DNA of 64,000 nucleotides, taken from assembly GCF_000730425.1 (NCBI RefSeq), contig NZ_CP008896.1, forward strand, positions 3,596,001-3,660,000, in the 5' to 3' direction. Both the position numbers and the translations under genes were made by a program. The notes beneath the pieces are model-generated. The model ran no database searches and was not told the origin of the DNA. It saw only the letters and a program-made list of their open reading frames with translations. The DNA is from Pseudomonas fluorescens. GTDB lineage: Bacteria > Pseudomonadota > Gammaproteobacteria > Pseudomonadales > Pseudomonadaceae. This document shows, piece by piece, positions 39,872 to 48,828 of this stretch. The first letter of the stretch is position 1. Each line of letters begins with the position of its first letter.

Positions 39872-40009
39872 GGATCAATCCGTACTGAATAGATACGGCA
39901 GATAATAACAGCTCAGGCACAATCGCCTTGATTTGAATCAGCAAGTGCGGGGCCTCCCTGGCCGCTTCGCACCGGGATTGGGGGCATGCAGGTCGCTAGA
40001 GCCCTCGAA

Positions 40010-40756
40010 CTAAAGCTGCTGCATCATTTTGCGCACGCCTGCAACATGGCGCCGGCTGACGATCAACGCGTCGCCGTTGAGCCCTTTGAGGAACAACTGG
40101 AAATGCCCCAGGGGCGTGCGCTGCAAACGCTCGATGCGTTCGCGGGCCACCAGCGCGTTGCGGTGGATACGCACGAAGCGCTCGCCAAATTCGTCTTCCA
40201 GGGCCTTGAGTGGCTCATCGAGCAGCACTTCACCGTGCTCATGACGCAAGGTCACGTACTTGTGATCGGCAATAAAATAAATCACCTGGTCCACGGGAAT
40301 CAGCTCGATACCCTTGCGGGTCCTGGCGCTGATATGGCTGCGGGGGCCGTTGCCACTTTGCGCTGCGGGCTGGGTCAGAGCGGCTAGCTGCACCCGATTG
40401 GGTCGCTCAGCCTTTTTCAAGGCCTTGAGCACCGCATCGGCGGATACCGGCTTGGTCAGGTAGCTGACACCGCTGGCCTCCAGAGCCTGGGAGGAAAACT
40501 CCTCATCGGTTGCGCACAACACCAGCGCAGGCGGCGACTCACGCTCGCTCAAGCGGGCGGCGACCTGCAAGCCATCAAGGCCTGGCATGCGGATATCGAG
40601 GAGCACCACGTCCGGCTTCAGGCTGTCGATCAAGGCCAACGCCTCGTCGCCACTGGACGCGCTCGGTTCAAGGGTAGTGTATCCCTCGAGCTCACTGACC
40701 ATACGGCTCAGTCGCTCGCGGGCTTGGGATTCGTCATCAACGATCAGGACATTCAT
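40010..40756 (-). CDS. algR: AlgR, LytTR-type response regulator
   Basis: 248 residues, the exact length of P. aeruginosa AlgR. The receiver domain begins MNVLIVDDESQARERLSRMV with the phosphoacceptor Asp54 (VLLDIRMPGLDG). The LytTR DNA-binding domain covers about 140-248 (HISARTRKGIELIPVDQVIYFIADHKYVTLRH; ERFVRIHRNALVARERI). It regulates alginate, motility and virulence genes in P. aeruginosa. The start was placed at MNVLIV, 11 codons inside the longer frame. Its usual partner kinase gene algZ/fimS is not upstream. Confidence 0.95.
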   Translation of the reverse strand: MNVLIVDDESQARERLSRMVSELEGYTTLEPSASSGDEALALIDSLKPDVVLLDIRMPGLDGLQVAARLSERESPPALVLCATDEEFSSQALEASGVSYLTKPVSADAVLKALKKAERPNRVQLAALTQPAAQSGNGPRSHISARTRKGIELIPVDQVIYFIADHKYVTLRHEHGEVLLDEPLKALEDEFGERFVRIHRNALVARERIERLQRTPLGHFQLFLKGLNGDALIVSRRHVAGVRKMMQQL

Positions 40757-41307
40757 ATTGCGCTGGATTCCTGCGTGAGTCTCGCACAAGGATAGCGTAG
40801 ACAGGTGCGGTGACTTCCGTCACGGCGATCCACGCTAAGACTAGCGTGAGCGGCAAAAAGTGCCCCGACAGCGACACCAATATTTACCCGGACCTGTTCA
40901 ATACCGCCCAAAACCCGATACCGCAGGGCATCGTCATAGGGTTTGCTGATACACAATATGAACACCCCCTCTACTTTAAGGTTAGCCTGGAGTTCGACCT
41001 CATCGCCTGGCATTGGTGCACTGCACCCCTGTCAGTGCAACTGTAGACGCTCACGAAGGCGACATTGCTCAATCGTCAAATATCGTTTCTATAACCACCC
41101 TTTGTTTACCTCAGGAGCCGGGCGGTTTAAACCCCCTCTTTCACTCCTGCCCCCAGTCTCATCCCGGACGCGGCCAACGGCAAGGCACTTTGCCACCCAT
41201 CAAACAAATAAAAATGCCAGCACGGCGTATCAACGCCTCTACGGGCAACCCTGTTATTATCGACGGCACATTTCATGCCCTCTTTTAAGCAGATCACGAG
41301 CGAATCC
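40757..41307. promoter_or_regulatory. Divergent region between algR and argH, without algZ
   Basis: About 550 bp. In P. aeruginosa, as I recall, algZ (fimS) occupies this position; here neither strand carries a histidine kinase or a recognisable fragment of one. The part next to argH (about 41190-41275) is AT-rich and likely holds its promoter. I could not identify AlgR-binding sites with confidence. Confidence 0.6.
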
Positions 41308-42702
41308 ATGAGCACCGACAAGACCAACCAGTCCTGGGGCGGCCGCTTCAGTGAGCCCGTCGACGCCTTCGTCGCGCGCTTCACCGCCTCCGTCAATTTC
41401 GACCAGCGCCTCTATCGCCACGACATCATGGGCTCCATCGCCCACGCCACCATGCTGGCCAAGGTCGGCGTGCTGACCGATGCCGAGCGCGACAGCATCA
41501 TCGATGGCCTGACCACCATCCGTGGCGAAATCGAGGCGGGTACCTTCGACTGGCGCGTGGACCTTGAAGACGTGCACATGAATATCGAGGCGCGACTTAC
41601 CGACCGCATCGGCGTGACCGGCAAGAAGCTGCACACCGGACGTAGCCGCAACGACCAGGTGGCCACCGATATCCGCCTGTGGCTGCGTGATGAAATCGAC
41701 CTGATCCTGGGCGAAATTACCCGCCTGCAAAAAGGCCTGCTGGAGCAGGCCGAACGTGAATCGGGCACCATCATGCCGGGTTTCACCCACCTGCAGACCG
41801 CGCAGCCCGTGACCTTCGGCCACCATCTGCTGGCTTGGTTCGAAATGCTCAGCCGCGACTACGAACGCCTGGTCGACTGCCGCAAGCGCGCCAACCGCAT
41901 GCCCCTGGGCAGCGCCGCATTGGCCGGTACGACGTACCCGATCGACCGCGAATACACCGCGCAACTGCTGGGTTTCGACGCCGTGGGTGGCAACTCCCTG
42001 GACGGCGTGTCGGATCGTGACTTCGCCATCGAGTTCTGTGCAGCGGCCAGTATTGCGATGATGCACCTGTCGCGTTTCTCCGAAGAACTGGTGTTGTGGA
42101 CCAGCGCGCAGTTCCAATTCATCGACCTGCCGGATCGCTTCTGCACCGGCAGCTCGATCATGCCGCAAAAGAAAAACCCCGACGTACCGGAGCTGGTGCG
42201 CGGTAAAAGTGGCCGTGTATTCGGCGCGCTGATGGGCCTGTTGACGCTGATGAAAGGCCAACCCCTGGCCTACAACAAGGACAATCAGGAAGACAAGGAA
42301 CCGCTGTTCGACGCCGCCGACACCCTACGCGACTCGCTGCGCGCGTTTGCCGACATGATCCCGGCGATCAAGCCCAAGCACGCGGTCATGCGTGAAGCGG
42401 CCCTGCGCGGTTTCTCTACCGCCACCGACCTGGCGGACTACCTGGTGCGCCGGGGCCTGCCGTTCCGTGACTGCCATGAAATCGTCGGACATGCCGTGAA
42501 ATACGGCGTGGACACCGGCAAGGACCTGGCAGAAATGAGCCTGGAAGAACTGCGCCAGTTCAGCGACCAGATAGAGCAGGACGTGTTTGCAGTACTGACC
42601 CTGGAAGGTTCGGTGAATGCCCGCAACCACATCGGCGGCACCGCACCGGCCCAGGTCAAGGCGGCAGCCGCGCGCGGCCAGGCTCTGCTCGCCAGCCGCT
42701 AA
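41308..42702 (+). CDS. argH: Argininosuccinate lyase
   Basis: 464-residue enzyme that splits argininosuccinate into arginine and fumarate. It begins [22 protein letters not shown]; the start 11 codons inside the longer frame matches the family. The signature loop is [20 protein letters not shown] with the catalytic serine, and [20 protein letters not shown] carries the general-base region histidine. Complete and unbroken. Confidence 0.97.
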   Translation: MSTDKTNQSWGGRFSEPVDAFVARFTASVNFDQRLYRHDIMGSIAHATMLAKVGVLTDAERDSIIDGLTTIRGEIEAGTFDWRVDLEDVHMNIEARLTDRIGVTGKKLHTGRSRNDQVATDIRLWLRDEIDLILGEITRLQKGLLEQAERESGTIMPGFTHLQTAQPVTFGHHLLAWFEMLSRDYERLVDCRKRANRMPLGSAALAGTTYPIDREYTAQLLGFDAVGGNSLDGVSDRDFAIEFCAAASIAMMHLSRFSEELVLWTSAQFQFIDLPDRFCTGSSIMPQKKNPDVPELVRGKSGRVFGALMGLLTLMKGQPLAYNKDNQEDKEPLFDAADTLRDSLRAFADMIPAIKPKHAVMREAALRGFSTATDLADYLVRRGLPFRDCHEIVGHAVKYGVDTGKDLAEMSLEELRQFSDQIEQDVFAVLTLEGSVNARNHIGGTAPAQVKAAAARGQALLASR

Positions 42703-42710
42703 AGAACCCC

Positions 42711-42793
42711 TGCAGGAGCCGGCTTGCCGGCGATGGCGCCCGAAAGGTCACCCCTGATTCAAAGGCCTCATCGCCGGCAAGCCGGCTCCTACA
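42711..42793. repeat. REP palindrome pair
   Basis: TGCAGGAGCCGGCTTGCCGG at the left, inverse copy ending GGCTCCTACA at the right, between convergent argH and the GST gene. Confidence 0.85.
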
Positions 42794-42796
42794 GGG

Positions 42797-43456
42797 TCAT
42801 TTTTTGCCCGCGATCATCGCCATGAACGCCGGCATTGCAGCGTCCCTGTCCGCTGCTACCTTCTGGGCGTTGGGCATTGCATGCAGTCGCGCCAACAACA
42901 CCTTGGCCGCCGGCAGCTCCAGCAACAGATCCATGCCAAACAGCTTCTCGCCTACGGCACTGGCGACATTCACGCTGTACATGAAGTAGAGATCGGCAAG
43001 CGTAAAACTCTCCCCCGCCACATACGGCGCAAACTTGCCGTGCCGGCCCAGCGCCGCAATTCCCAACAGCAACTCGGCCTTGGCCTTGTCCTTGATCACC
43101 TGCGGTACCGACATGCCAAAGAACGCCTCGGGATAACACGTCCGGGCCGGCAGTTCGATGTACAGCTCGATTTCCCGGCACAACGCCAACACCTGGGCGC
43201 GCTGGAACGCCTCACCTGGCAGTAGGGACGGGCCTGACTGTGTCTGTTCGAGGTACTCCAGAATTACGCTGGTTTCGTTGATAAACCCTTTTTCAACCTT
43301 CAGCACCGGCACCTTGCCCCGCGGACTTACTGCCAGGGCTTCGGGGGTTTGCCCAGCATAAAACGGCACTTCCTCGAAGGGCAGGCCCTTCTCCAGGAGC
43401 GCCAGCTTGACCATGTTGTAGTAGTTACTGACCGAAAATCCGTAGAGCTTGAGCAT
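42797..43456 (-). CDS. Glutathione S-transferase
   Basis: 219 residues. The thioredoxin-like N-terminal domain begins MLKLYGFSVSNYYNMVKLALLEKGLPFEEV and carries the GSH-binding GKVPVLKVEKGFINETSVILEYLEQ. The C-terminal domain is helical. Ser9 or Ser11 in the first helix is the probable catalytic residue. The ATG at 43456 has GGAGGC upstream. Substrate unknown. Confidence 0.9.
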   Translation of the reverse strand: MLKLYGFSVSNYYNMVKLALLEKGLPFEEVPFYAGQTPEALAVSPRGKVPVLKVEKGFINETSVILEYLEQTQSGPSLLPGEAFQRAQVLALCREIELYIELPARTCYPEAFFGMSVPQVIKDKAKAELLLGIAALGRHGKFAPYVAGESFTLADLYFMYSVNVASAVGEKLFGMDLLLELPAAKVLLARLHAMPNAQKVAADRDAAMPAFMAMIAGKK

Positions 43457-43581
43457 CACAAAGCCTCCAGGCCGTGCAGGGGTTGGCTGGGTAGGTTATA
43501 GAACGTGATGCACGGCCTGGCCAGCAGCATCACCTGGGTGAATGGGGGTAGACTGGCGCCCTTTCCTGACAGGAGGCTGCC

Positions 43582-43866
43582 ATGAGCGAGCCAACCGATA
43601 TCGACAACGACGAAGAAGAGTTCGCCGAATCCACCTTGACCCAAGCGATCGAAAACCAGATCGAAAGCGACAACCCACCAGCAGCCAAGGCCACGTTCAA
43701 CAAACTGACCCTGGTGGGTTACGAGCGTGAAGACATCCTGAACCTGATGGCCCACGTGCTGGCCGTGGAAATCGACGCGATGCTGGAAGAAGACCGGCCG
43801 TTCAATACCCAGTGGTATGAAACCGCCCTGCGCGCACTGCCAGAGCTGCCGCCCGAAAACCAGTGA
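43582..43866 (+). CDS. Conserved small acidic protein
   Basis: 94 residues, very acidic at the N-terminus (EPTDIDNDEEEFAEST), then a helical core (TFNKLTLVGYEREDILNLMAHVLAVEIDAMLEEDRPFNTQWYETALRALP). CAGGAGG lies before the ATG, so it is probably a real gene. I do not recognise a named family; it looks like a conserved Pseudomonas hypothetical. No function is inferred. Confidence 0.75.
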   Translation: MSEPTDIDNDEEEFAESTLTQAIENQIESDNPPAAKATFNKLTLVGYEREDILNLMAHVLAVEIDAMLEEDRPFNTQWYETALRALPELPPENQ

Positions 43867-43873
43867 CCCTGCT

Positions 43874-43973
43874 TGCAGGAGCACGCTTGCTCGCGAAAAA
43901 CCTGAGCGCGCCACGTTTATCCAACTGTCCCGCGTCAACGTTAACGCTTTTCGCGAGCACGCTCGCGCCTGCA
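43874..43973. repeat. Inverted pair of a different REP class
   Basis: TGCAGGAGCACGCTTGCTCG (start) and an inverse copy TTTTCGCGAGCACGCTCGCG near the end, about 50 bp apart. The core 'gcacgcttgctcgcgaa' differs from the GCCGGCTTGCCGGCGAT class elsewhere in the window. Confidence 0.75.
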
Positions 43974-44050
43974 CACTGGACAGTTCGCCCAAGTACGTTC
44001 ACCTTAGGGGCTGCTAGCGTCTAACAATTCCTAGAACGTCTGGAGTCCTT

Positions 44051-44305
44051 ATGTCGTATACCCCTGAGTTGGTTGCCGAACTGGAAATCCTTGTACTTTT
44101 CCCCCTGGATAGCACCCATGAAGGTCTGAAAGTCCACCAGACCGCCGCTCCTACTGCCATCGCCGCTGCCAAGCGCCTGTTCGACAAAAAACTGATCGAC
44201 CAGCCAGATGGCGGCTACCTGACCAGTCTGGGCCGTGACGCAGCAGAGCAAGCGCAAACCTTGCTGACTATTCTGACCACCGCCACCACCAAAGAAGCCG
44301 CCTGA
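44051..44305 (+). CDS. TIGR02647 family small protein
   Basis: 84 residues. MSYTPELVAELEILVLFPLDSTHEGLKVHQTAAPTAIAAAKRLFDKKLIDQPDGGYLTSLG is recognised as the TIGR02647 pattern; the middle looks like a winged-helix-type fold (helix, then LIDQPDGGYLTSLGRDAA). Possibly DNA-binding. It stands alone upstream of cyaA. Confidence 0.8.
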   Translation: MSYTPELVAELEILVLFPLDSTHEGLKVHQTAAPTAIAAAKRLFDKKLIDQPDGGYLTSLGRDAAEQAQTLLTILTTATTKEAA

Positions 44306-44472
44306 CACTGCGTATCGCCCACGGAATCCTCTGCTCATGGATTCCGCGGGCATTCCTGCGTGCGCGATAAAATTCTGACGTCAAAAACAAATTCCCCTTA
44401 AGCCTCCTACGATTCTGTCTGTAAACTCCTACACAGCTGCCCACGCCGGGCACTGCGGGCCATTGAGTTGCC

Positions 44473-47313
44473 ATGACCAGTACCCATGAAATCCGCCCTG
44501 ACTTGGATGAAGGCATTGACCGCAAGGTACTGGCCCAACTGCGCGCGCGCTTCCTGAGCCTCAATGCAGGCCGCATGGCCCGCGCGGTCGAAGGCCTGAC
44601 CCCGCGCCAGCAAAGTGTACTGGCGCTGCTGCCACTGTTCTTCCACGTCAATCACCCGCTGTTGCCTGGCTATGTTTCGGGCAGTACCCCGGCCGGGCTG
44701 TCGAATTTTGAACCAGATGCCCAAGTCCTGGCCGAAGCCCAGCGCCTGACCCGCTCGTTTTCCTACAAGCCGCGCCACGGCAACCCGCCAACCCCGATCC
44801 ACGGCCTGTTCCTCATGGGCAGCCTTGGCACGCTGGCCCAGGCCGATCAGAGCGATATGGACCTGTGGGTATGCCACGCCGCCGACCTGGACGAGGCAGA
44901 GCTGGGCGAATTGCGCAAAAAATGCCAACTGCTGGAGGCCTGGGCCCTGGGCATGGGGGCCGAGGCGCATTTTTTCCTGATCGAACCACAGCGCTTTGTA
45001 CAAGGCGGGCGCGATACCCAACTCAGCTCGGATGACTGTGGCACCAGCCAGCACTATCTGTTGCTCGACGAGTTCTACCGCACCGCCATCTGGCTGGCCG
45101 GGCGCACACCGATCTGGTGGCTGGTGCCGGTCTACGAAGAAGCGCGCTACGCCGAATTTACCCACGCATTGATTTCCAAGCGTTTTATCCGCGCCGACGA
45201 AACCCTCGATCTCGGGCATCTGGCCCACATCCCGCCGGGAGAATTCATCGGCGCCGGTTTGTGGCAGTTGTTCAAGGGTATCGAGTCACCCTACAAATCC
45301 GTGCTCAAACTGCTGCTCACCGAGGTGTACGCCAGCGAACACCCCAGGGTGCAGTGCCTGAGCCTGCGTTTCAAACGTGCAGTGTTCGCCAACCAACTGG
45401 ATCTGGATGAGCTGGACCCGTACATCGTGGTCTACCGCCGCATCGAGGAATACCTGCGCGGCCGCAACGAACCCGAACGCCTGGAGCTGGTGCGGCGCAG
45501 CCTGTACCTGAAGGTCAACCGCAAGCTCACCACCGGCCAGCGCACCATCGGTTGGCAGCGCGCGCTGCTGGAACGCCTGGCCAATGAATGGGGCTGGGAC
45601 CCGCGGCAATTGGCCCTGCTCGATAGCCGCAGCCAGTGGAAAGTGCGCCAGGTCGCCTCCGAGCGTCGGGCCCTGGTCAATGAGCTCAACTACAGCTATC
45701 GCTTCCTGACCCAGTTCGCGCGCACCGAGCAAACCGTGAGCCTGATCAACAAGCGCGACCTCAATGTGCTGGGCCGACGCCTGTACGCCGCCTTTGAACG
45801 CAAGGCCGGCAAAGTCGAATTCATCAACCCCGGGATTGCCCCAGACTTGGCTGAAGATACCCTCACCCTGGTCCATTCGCCCAACCGCAAGGAACCGGGT
45901 CAGTTTCACTGGGGCTTGTACAACGGCAGCCTGGCCGCCCTGGAATGGGAGCACTTTGCGCCGATCAAACGCAGCCGCGACCTGCTGGAAATGCTCACCT
46001 GGTGCCATCGCAACGGCGTGATCGACAGCAGCACCCGCCTGGCCCTGCACCCGGGCAGCAGCGACTTGAGCGAATTCGAGCTGTTTAACCTGCTGGGCAG
46101 CCTGCAACAGACTGTCGCCCTGCCCCTGGCCACGGTCGATGAGGAGCGCTTGCTGCGTACGGCTATACCCGATGAAGTGCTGCTGCTGATCAACGTGGGG
46201 GTCGACCCGCTCAAGCATCACCGCGACTTGAATATCCTGATGACCACCGAGCGCACCGACTCCCTGAGTTACGCAGGCGTCAGGGAAAACCTGGTGCTGA
46301 CCCTGGACCAGGTGACACTCAACAGCTGGAACGAGGTGATGGTCAGCCGCTACGACGGCCCTCACGCCCTGCTCGACTGCCTGCGCGACTATCTGAACCA
46401 ACTGCCCCGCGACCGACTGCCGCGCCTACGGGTGCGCTGTTTCTGTCACAACCGCGCACAGTTCATTGCCCAGCGTGTGGAAGAGATTTTCGACACCGCA
46501 CAAAACCTGATGCTCAGCCAGCTCAATCACCGCTACCTGATCCAGGTGCAACAGCACTATCACGTCATGGAGCTGGCGCCGGGGCAAGCCAATCACGTGC
46601 CGCTGGCCAGCCAGCAGGCGCTGGTGGATTACCTCAGCGAAGAATTGGCCAGCTACAGCCCATTGCACCTGGATGCCATGGCCCTGGAGGACCACGACCT
46701 GGCAGCGTTGCTGCCCATGGGCCTGCCGGAGTGCGTGCAGGTGTTCTACCGCATCAACGAGGGTTTCGCCGAGCTCTACGTGCTCGATGAATTCAACGCC
46801 CTCTGGCGGCAGCACCTGCCGTTTCATGATGAGCAAAGCCTGTTGGCGCCTTTGCAACGCTTCCTGCAATCGATCATCTATCGTCGGGACGCCCTGTCAC
46901 CGCTGGACCCACAACAGCCACTGGGGGCCGTGCAGACGCTGTATTACCAACTGCTGCCATCGGCCGGTGGCCGCGCCCGGCGGGTCGAGCCACGACCGGC
47001 CCCCCAGACGCCGGCCAACAAGCCGTTCTACGACGTGCAAGCGATTATCGGCAAGGGCTCGCCAGGTCAGGTGGGGATTACCCTGTACTGCAATCAACGG
47101 GAGTTTTCCGAACTGGAATTTGGCGACCAGCTGTTTGCAGTGGTCGCCCAGGAGATTGTCGGGCAGCGTCGGGAAACCGAGCGCTATCGTTGCTACATCA
47201 CCGATCTGGACCTGTCTGGCCTGCTCGGTGACGTCCAAAGCCCGAGCAATCTGTACCTGCGCTACAAGGCCGAGTTGGAACAGGCGCTCAACCAGGCCTT
47301 GAACCAGATTTAG
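44473..47313 (+). CDS. cyaA: Class I adenylate cyclase
   Basis: 946 residues. The N-terminal catalytic domain starts with an extension of about 100 residues, then GLFLMGSLGTLAQADQSDMDLWVCHA, the nucleotidyltransferase-type site with paired acidic residues (DMD). The C-terminal half is a large regulatory region. It makes cAMP from ATP; Vfr/CRP would be the receptor. Upstream of it is a 165-bp gap; it converges on rnk with overlapping stops (47310-47313). Confidence 0.96.
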   Translation: MTSTHEIRPDLDEGIDRKVLAQLRARFLSLNAGRMARAVEGLTPRQQSVLALLPLFFHVNHPLLPGYVSGSTPAGLSNFEPDAQVLAEAQRLTRSFSYKPRHGNPPTPIHGLFLMGSLGTLAQADQSDMDLWVCHAADLDEAELGELRKKCQLLEAWALGMGAEAHFFLIEPQRFVQGGRDTQLSSDDCGTSQHYLLLDEFYRTAIWLAGRTPIWWLVPVYEEARYAEFTHALISKRFIRADETLDLGHLAHIPPGEFIGAGLWQLFKGIESPYKSVLKLLLTEVYASEHPRVQCLSLRFKRAVFANQLDLDELDPYIVVYRRIEEYLRGRNEPERLELVRRSLYLKVNRKLTTGQRTIGWQRALLERLANEWGWDPRQLALLDSRSQWKVRQVASERRALVNELNYSYRFLTQFARTEQTVSLINKRDLNVLGRRLYAAFERKAGKVEFINPGIAPDLAEDTLTLVHSPNRKEPGQFHWGLYNGSLAALEWEHFAPIKRSRDLLEMLTWCHRNGVIDSSTRLALHPGSSDLSEFELFNLLGSLQQTVALPLATVDEERLLRTAIPDEVLLLINVGVDPLKHHRDLNILMTTERTDSLSYAGVRENLVLTLDQVTLNSWNEVMVSRYDGPHALLDCLRDYLNQLPRDRLPRLRVRCFCHNRAQFIAQRVEEIFDTAQNLMLSQLNHRYLIQVQQHYHVMELAPGQANHVPLASQQALVDYLSEELASYSPLHLDAMALEDHDLAALLPMGLPECVQVFYRINEGFAELYVLDEFNALWRQHLPFHDEQSLLAPLQRFLQSIIYRRDALSPLDPQQPLGAVQTLYYQLLPSAGGRARRVEPRPAPQTPANKPFYDVQAIIGKGSPGQVGITLYCNQREFSELEFGDQLFAVVAQEIVGQRRETERYRCYITDLDLSGLLGDVQSPSNLYLRYKAELEQALNQALNQI

Positions 47314-47720
47314 AGCGTGAAGGCGCCGCCGTCTTTAGGCTGGCCTTCGACACTCAGCAGCTCAAGCTTGAGGGTCTTGCCGCCCGGGGCCGGCCAATCG
47401 ATGTGCTGGCCGACTTGCAGGCCCAGCAACGCACTGCCCACCGGAGCCAGGATCGAAATCTTGCCCTCGTCGGCATTCGCGTCCTTGGGGTAGACCAGGG
47501 TCAGGTGATAGTCCTTGCCGCTGCTCTGCTCACGGCAATGGACACTGGAGTTCATGGTCACGACACCGGCAGGCACTTCATCGTGGCCAACCAAGTCTTC
47601 GGCACGGTCAAGTTCGGCTTGCAACGCCTCGACGCCAGGAAATTCGTCGCCCAGACGGTCGATCAATTGCTCAAGACGTTGCACATCGAGACGGGTGAGG
47701 ATGATGGAAGGTGCAGTCAT
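47310..47720 (-). CDS. rnk: Regulator of nucleoside diphosphate kinase
   Basis: 136 residues, the usual length. A short helical N-terminus (RLDVQRLEQLIDRLGDEFPGVEALQAELDRAE) precedes the GreA/GreB-like C-terminal FKBP domain (VTMNSSVHCREQSSGKDYHLTLVYPKDANADEGKISILAPVGSALLGLQVGQ). Rnk binds RNA polymerase as Gre factors do. The start MTAPSIILTRLD was chosen to match the family; ten upstream codons are open. Confidence 0.93.
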   Translation of the reverse strand: MTAPSIILTRLDVQRLEQLIDRLGDEFPGVEALQAELDRAEDLVGHDEVPAGVVTMNSSVHCREQSSGKDYHLTLVYPKDANADEGKISILAPVGSALLGLQVGQHIDWPAPGGKTLKLELLSVEGQPKDGGAFTL

Positions 47721-47749
47721 GATTGCGGCAGACTCCTTTTTTTTCTGCA

Positions 47750-47785
47750 CAAAAAAGCAAAACCCCGCCAGTAAACGGCGGGGTT
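47750..47785 (-). terminator. Terminator after the cyaY-DUF1289 pair
   Basis: Stem AACCCCGCC (47761-47769)/GGCGGGGTT (47777-47785). On the minus strand it is followed by TTTTGCTTTTTT, just upstream of rnk. Confidence 0.88.
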
Positions 47786-47864
47786 CTCACGGACCTCGAT
47801 GAGTTGAGGCGTACCCGGACACTACCACAGCACACCAAATAAACAAGATGGGCCGGTCTGGAGG

Positions 47865-48083
47865 TCAGGCGCCAGCCTTGCGTTGCTCGGCCTGGGCGAC
47901 GATCACGCGGCGCCGCTGATCGTCGGCGGAGCGCCATTCCCGGATGTCTTCCACGTGCCGGAAGCAGCCAAGGCAGACTTTTTGCTCATCCAGCCGACAC
48001 AAACTGATACAAGGTGACGGCACGGACGGGCTGACATTGCTGAACAACGGCTTGGGCGGACGGGCGGGCGCGGGCTGGGTCAC
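47865..48083 (-). CDS. DUF1289 family small protein
   Basis: 72 residues. After a Pro-rich start, the domain carries four cysteines in the arrangement SPCISLCRL...KVCLGCFRHVEDIREW, typical of DUF1289, probably a metal-binding site. Three bases separate it from cyaY upstream, so the pair is co-transcribed. Function unknown; an iron-sulfur link through CyaY is only suggested by position. Confidence 0.85.
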   Translation of the reverse strand: MTQPAPARPPKPLFSNVSPSVPSPCISLCRLDEQKVCLGCFRHVEDIREWRSADDQRRRVIVAQAEQRKAGA

Positions 48084-48085
48084 GA

Positions 48086-48418
48086 TCAGATCTCGTCGAA
48101 ATCCAGCTCGACGCCGGCTTGTTCCAGAGTGATGCGTGCAAGCATTTCGCTGAGCAGCTCGTCACTGGTGTCGTTCGACCAGCGTTTTTCTTCTTCGTCA
48201 TAGTCGAAGTGAAAACCTCCGGAACGCGCCGCCAACCACAACTGACGCAGCGGCTCCTGGCGGCTGAAGATCAGTTGGCTGCCATTCTCGAACTTGACGG
48301 TCAGCACGCCGGCAGAATTTTCCAGATCCACGTCCAGGCCACTCTCGTCGAAAATATCCTCCAGCGCTTGCTGGGTCGCATCGACCAGGTCGTGAAAACG
48401 GGCTTCGGTCAAACTCAT
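48086..48418 (-). CDS. cyaY: Frataxin homologue CyaY
   Basis: 110 residues. MSLTEARFHDLVDATQQALEDIFDESGLDVDLENSAGVLTVKF starts with the acidic helix that binds iron. It is followed by the beta-sheet with NGSQLIFSRQEPLRQLWLAARSGGFHFDYDEEEKRWSND, as in other CyaY. It modulates iron-sulfur cluster assembly. It is divergent from lptM/lysA. Confidence 0.95.
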   Translation of the reverse strand: MSLTEARFHDLVDATQQALEDIFDESGLDVDLENSAGVLTVKFENGSQLIFSRQEPLRQLWLAARSGGFHFDYDEEEKRWSNDTSDELLSEMLARITLEQAGVELDFDEI

Positions 48419-48657
48419 GGTGGGAACCTCAAAAAGTGTCTACTCACGCTCAAGCGCCGCACGATACGGAGGCGCCATCATGATTGCAAAGGATACCGAT
48501 TTCATTCCCGCCCACCGCATGAAATATCCCAGAGCGATGTAGTCTACTTCACGAGATACTCGGCAAAGCCCCGCCGGACGGGTGTCCCGGCGCATAGGCA
48601 AGCTGGCGGGTGGTCGGTATACTCGGGCGCAATTAATGCATATTCAAGGATTTAGCC

Positions 48658-48819
48658 ATGAAGCGCCTGATCTCTTCCCTTGCTGCGCTCGTCGCGGTCG
48701 CTTGCCTCGTCAGTGCCTGTGGTCAAAAAGGCCCGCTGTACCTGCCCGACGACAGCAAAGATCCGAATGAACAGGCGCAAACGTCGCAATCCAAAGCGCA
48801 CAAGCACGACACCTACTAA
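48658..48819 (+). CDS. lptM: LptM (YifL/LppL-type) small lipoprotein
   Basis: 53 residues: [20 protein letters not shown] then Cys21[18 protein letters not shown], ending DTY. The lipobox is VSAC. The mature N-terminus [10 protein letters not shown] is that of the LptM/LppL family that stands before lysA; in E. coli LptM helps LptD assembly. AAGGA lies 11 bases before the ATG. Nine bases separate its stop from the lysA ATG, so it leads the lysA operon. Confidence 0.92.
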   Translation: MKRLISSLAALVAVACLVSACGQKGPLYLPDDSKDPNEQAQTSQSKAHKHDTY

Positions 48820-48828
48820 GGGAACATC

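Noticed and set aside
40753..41013. Minus-strand 86-codon open frame upstream of algR as a remnant of algZ
   Set aside because: No histidine kinase motif (H-box, N-box) and no similarity to a LytS/AlgZ-type membrane sensor.
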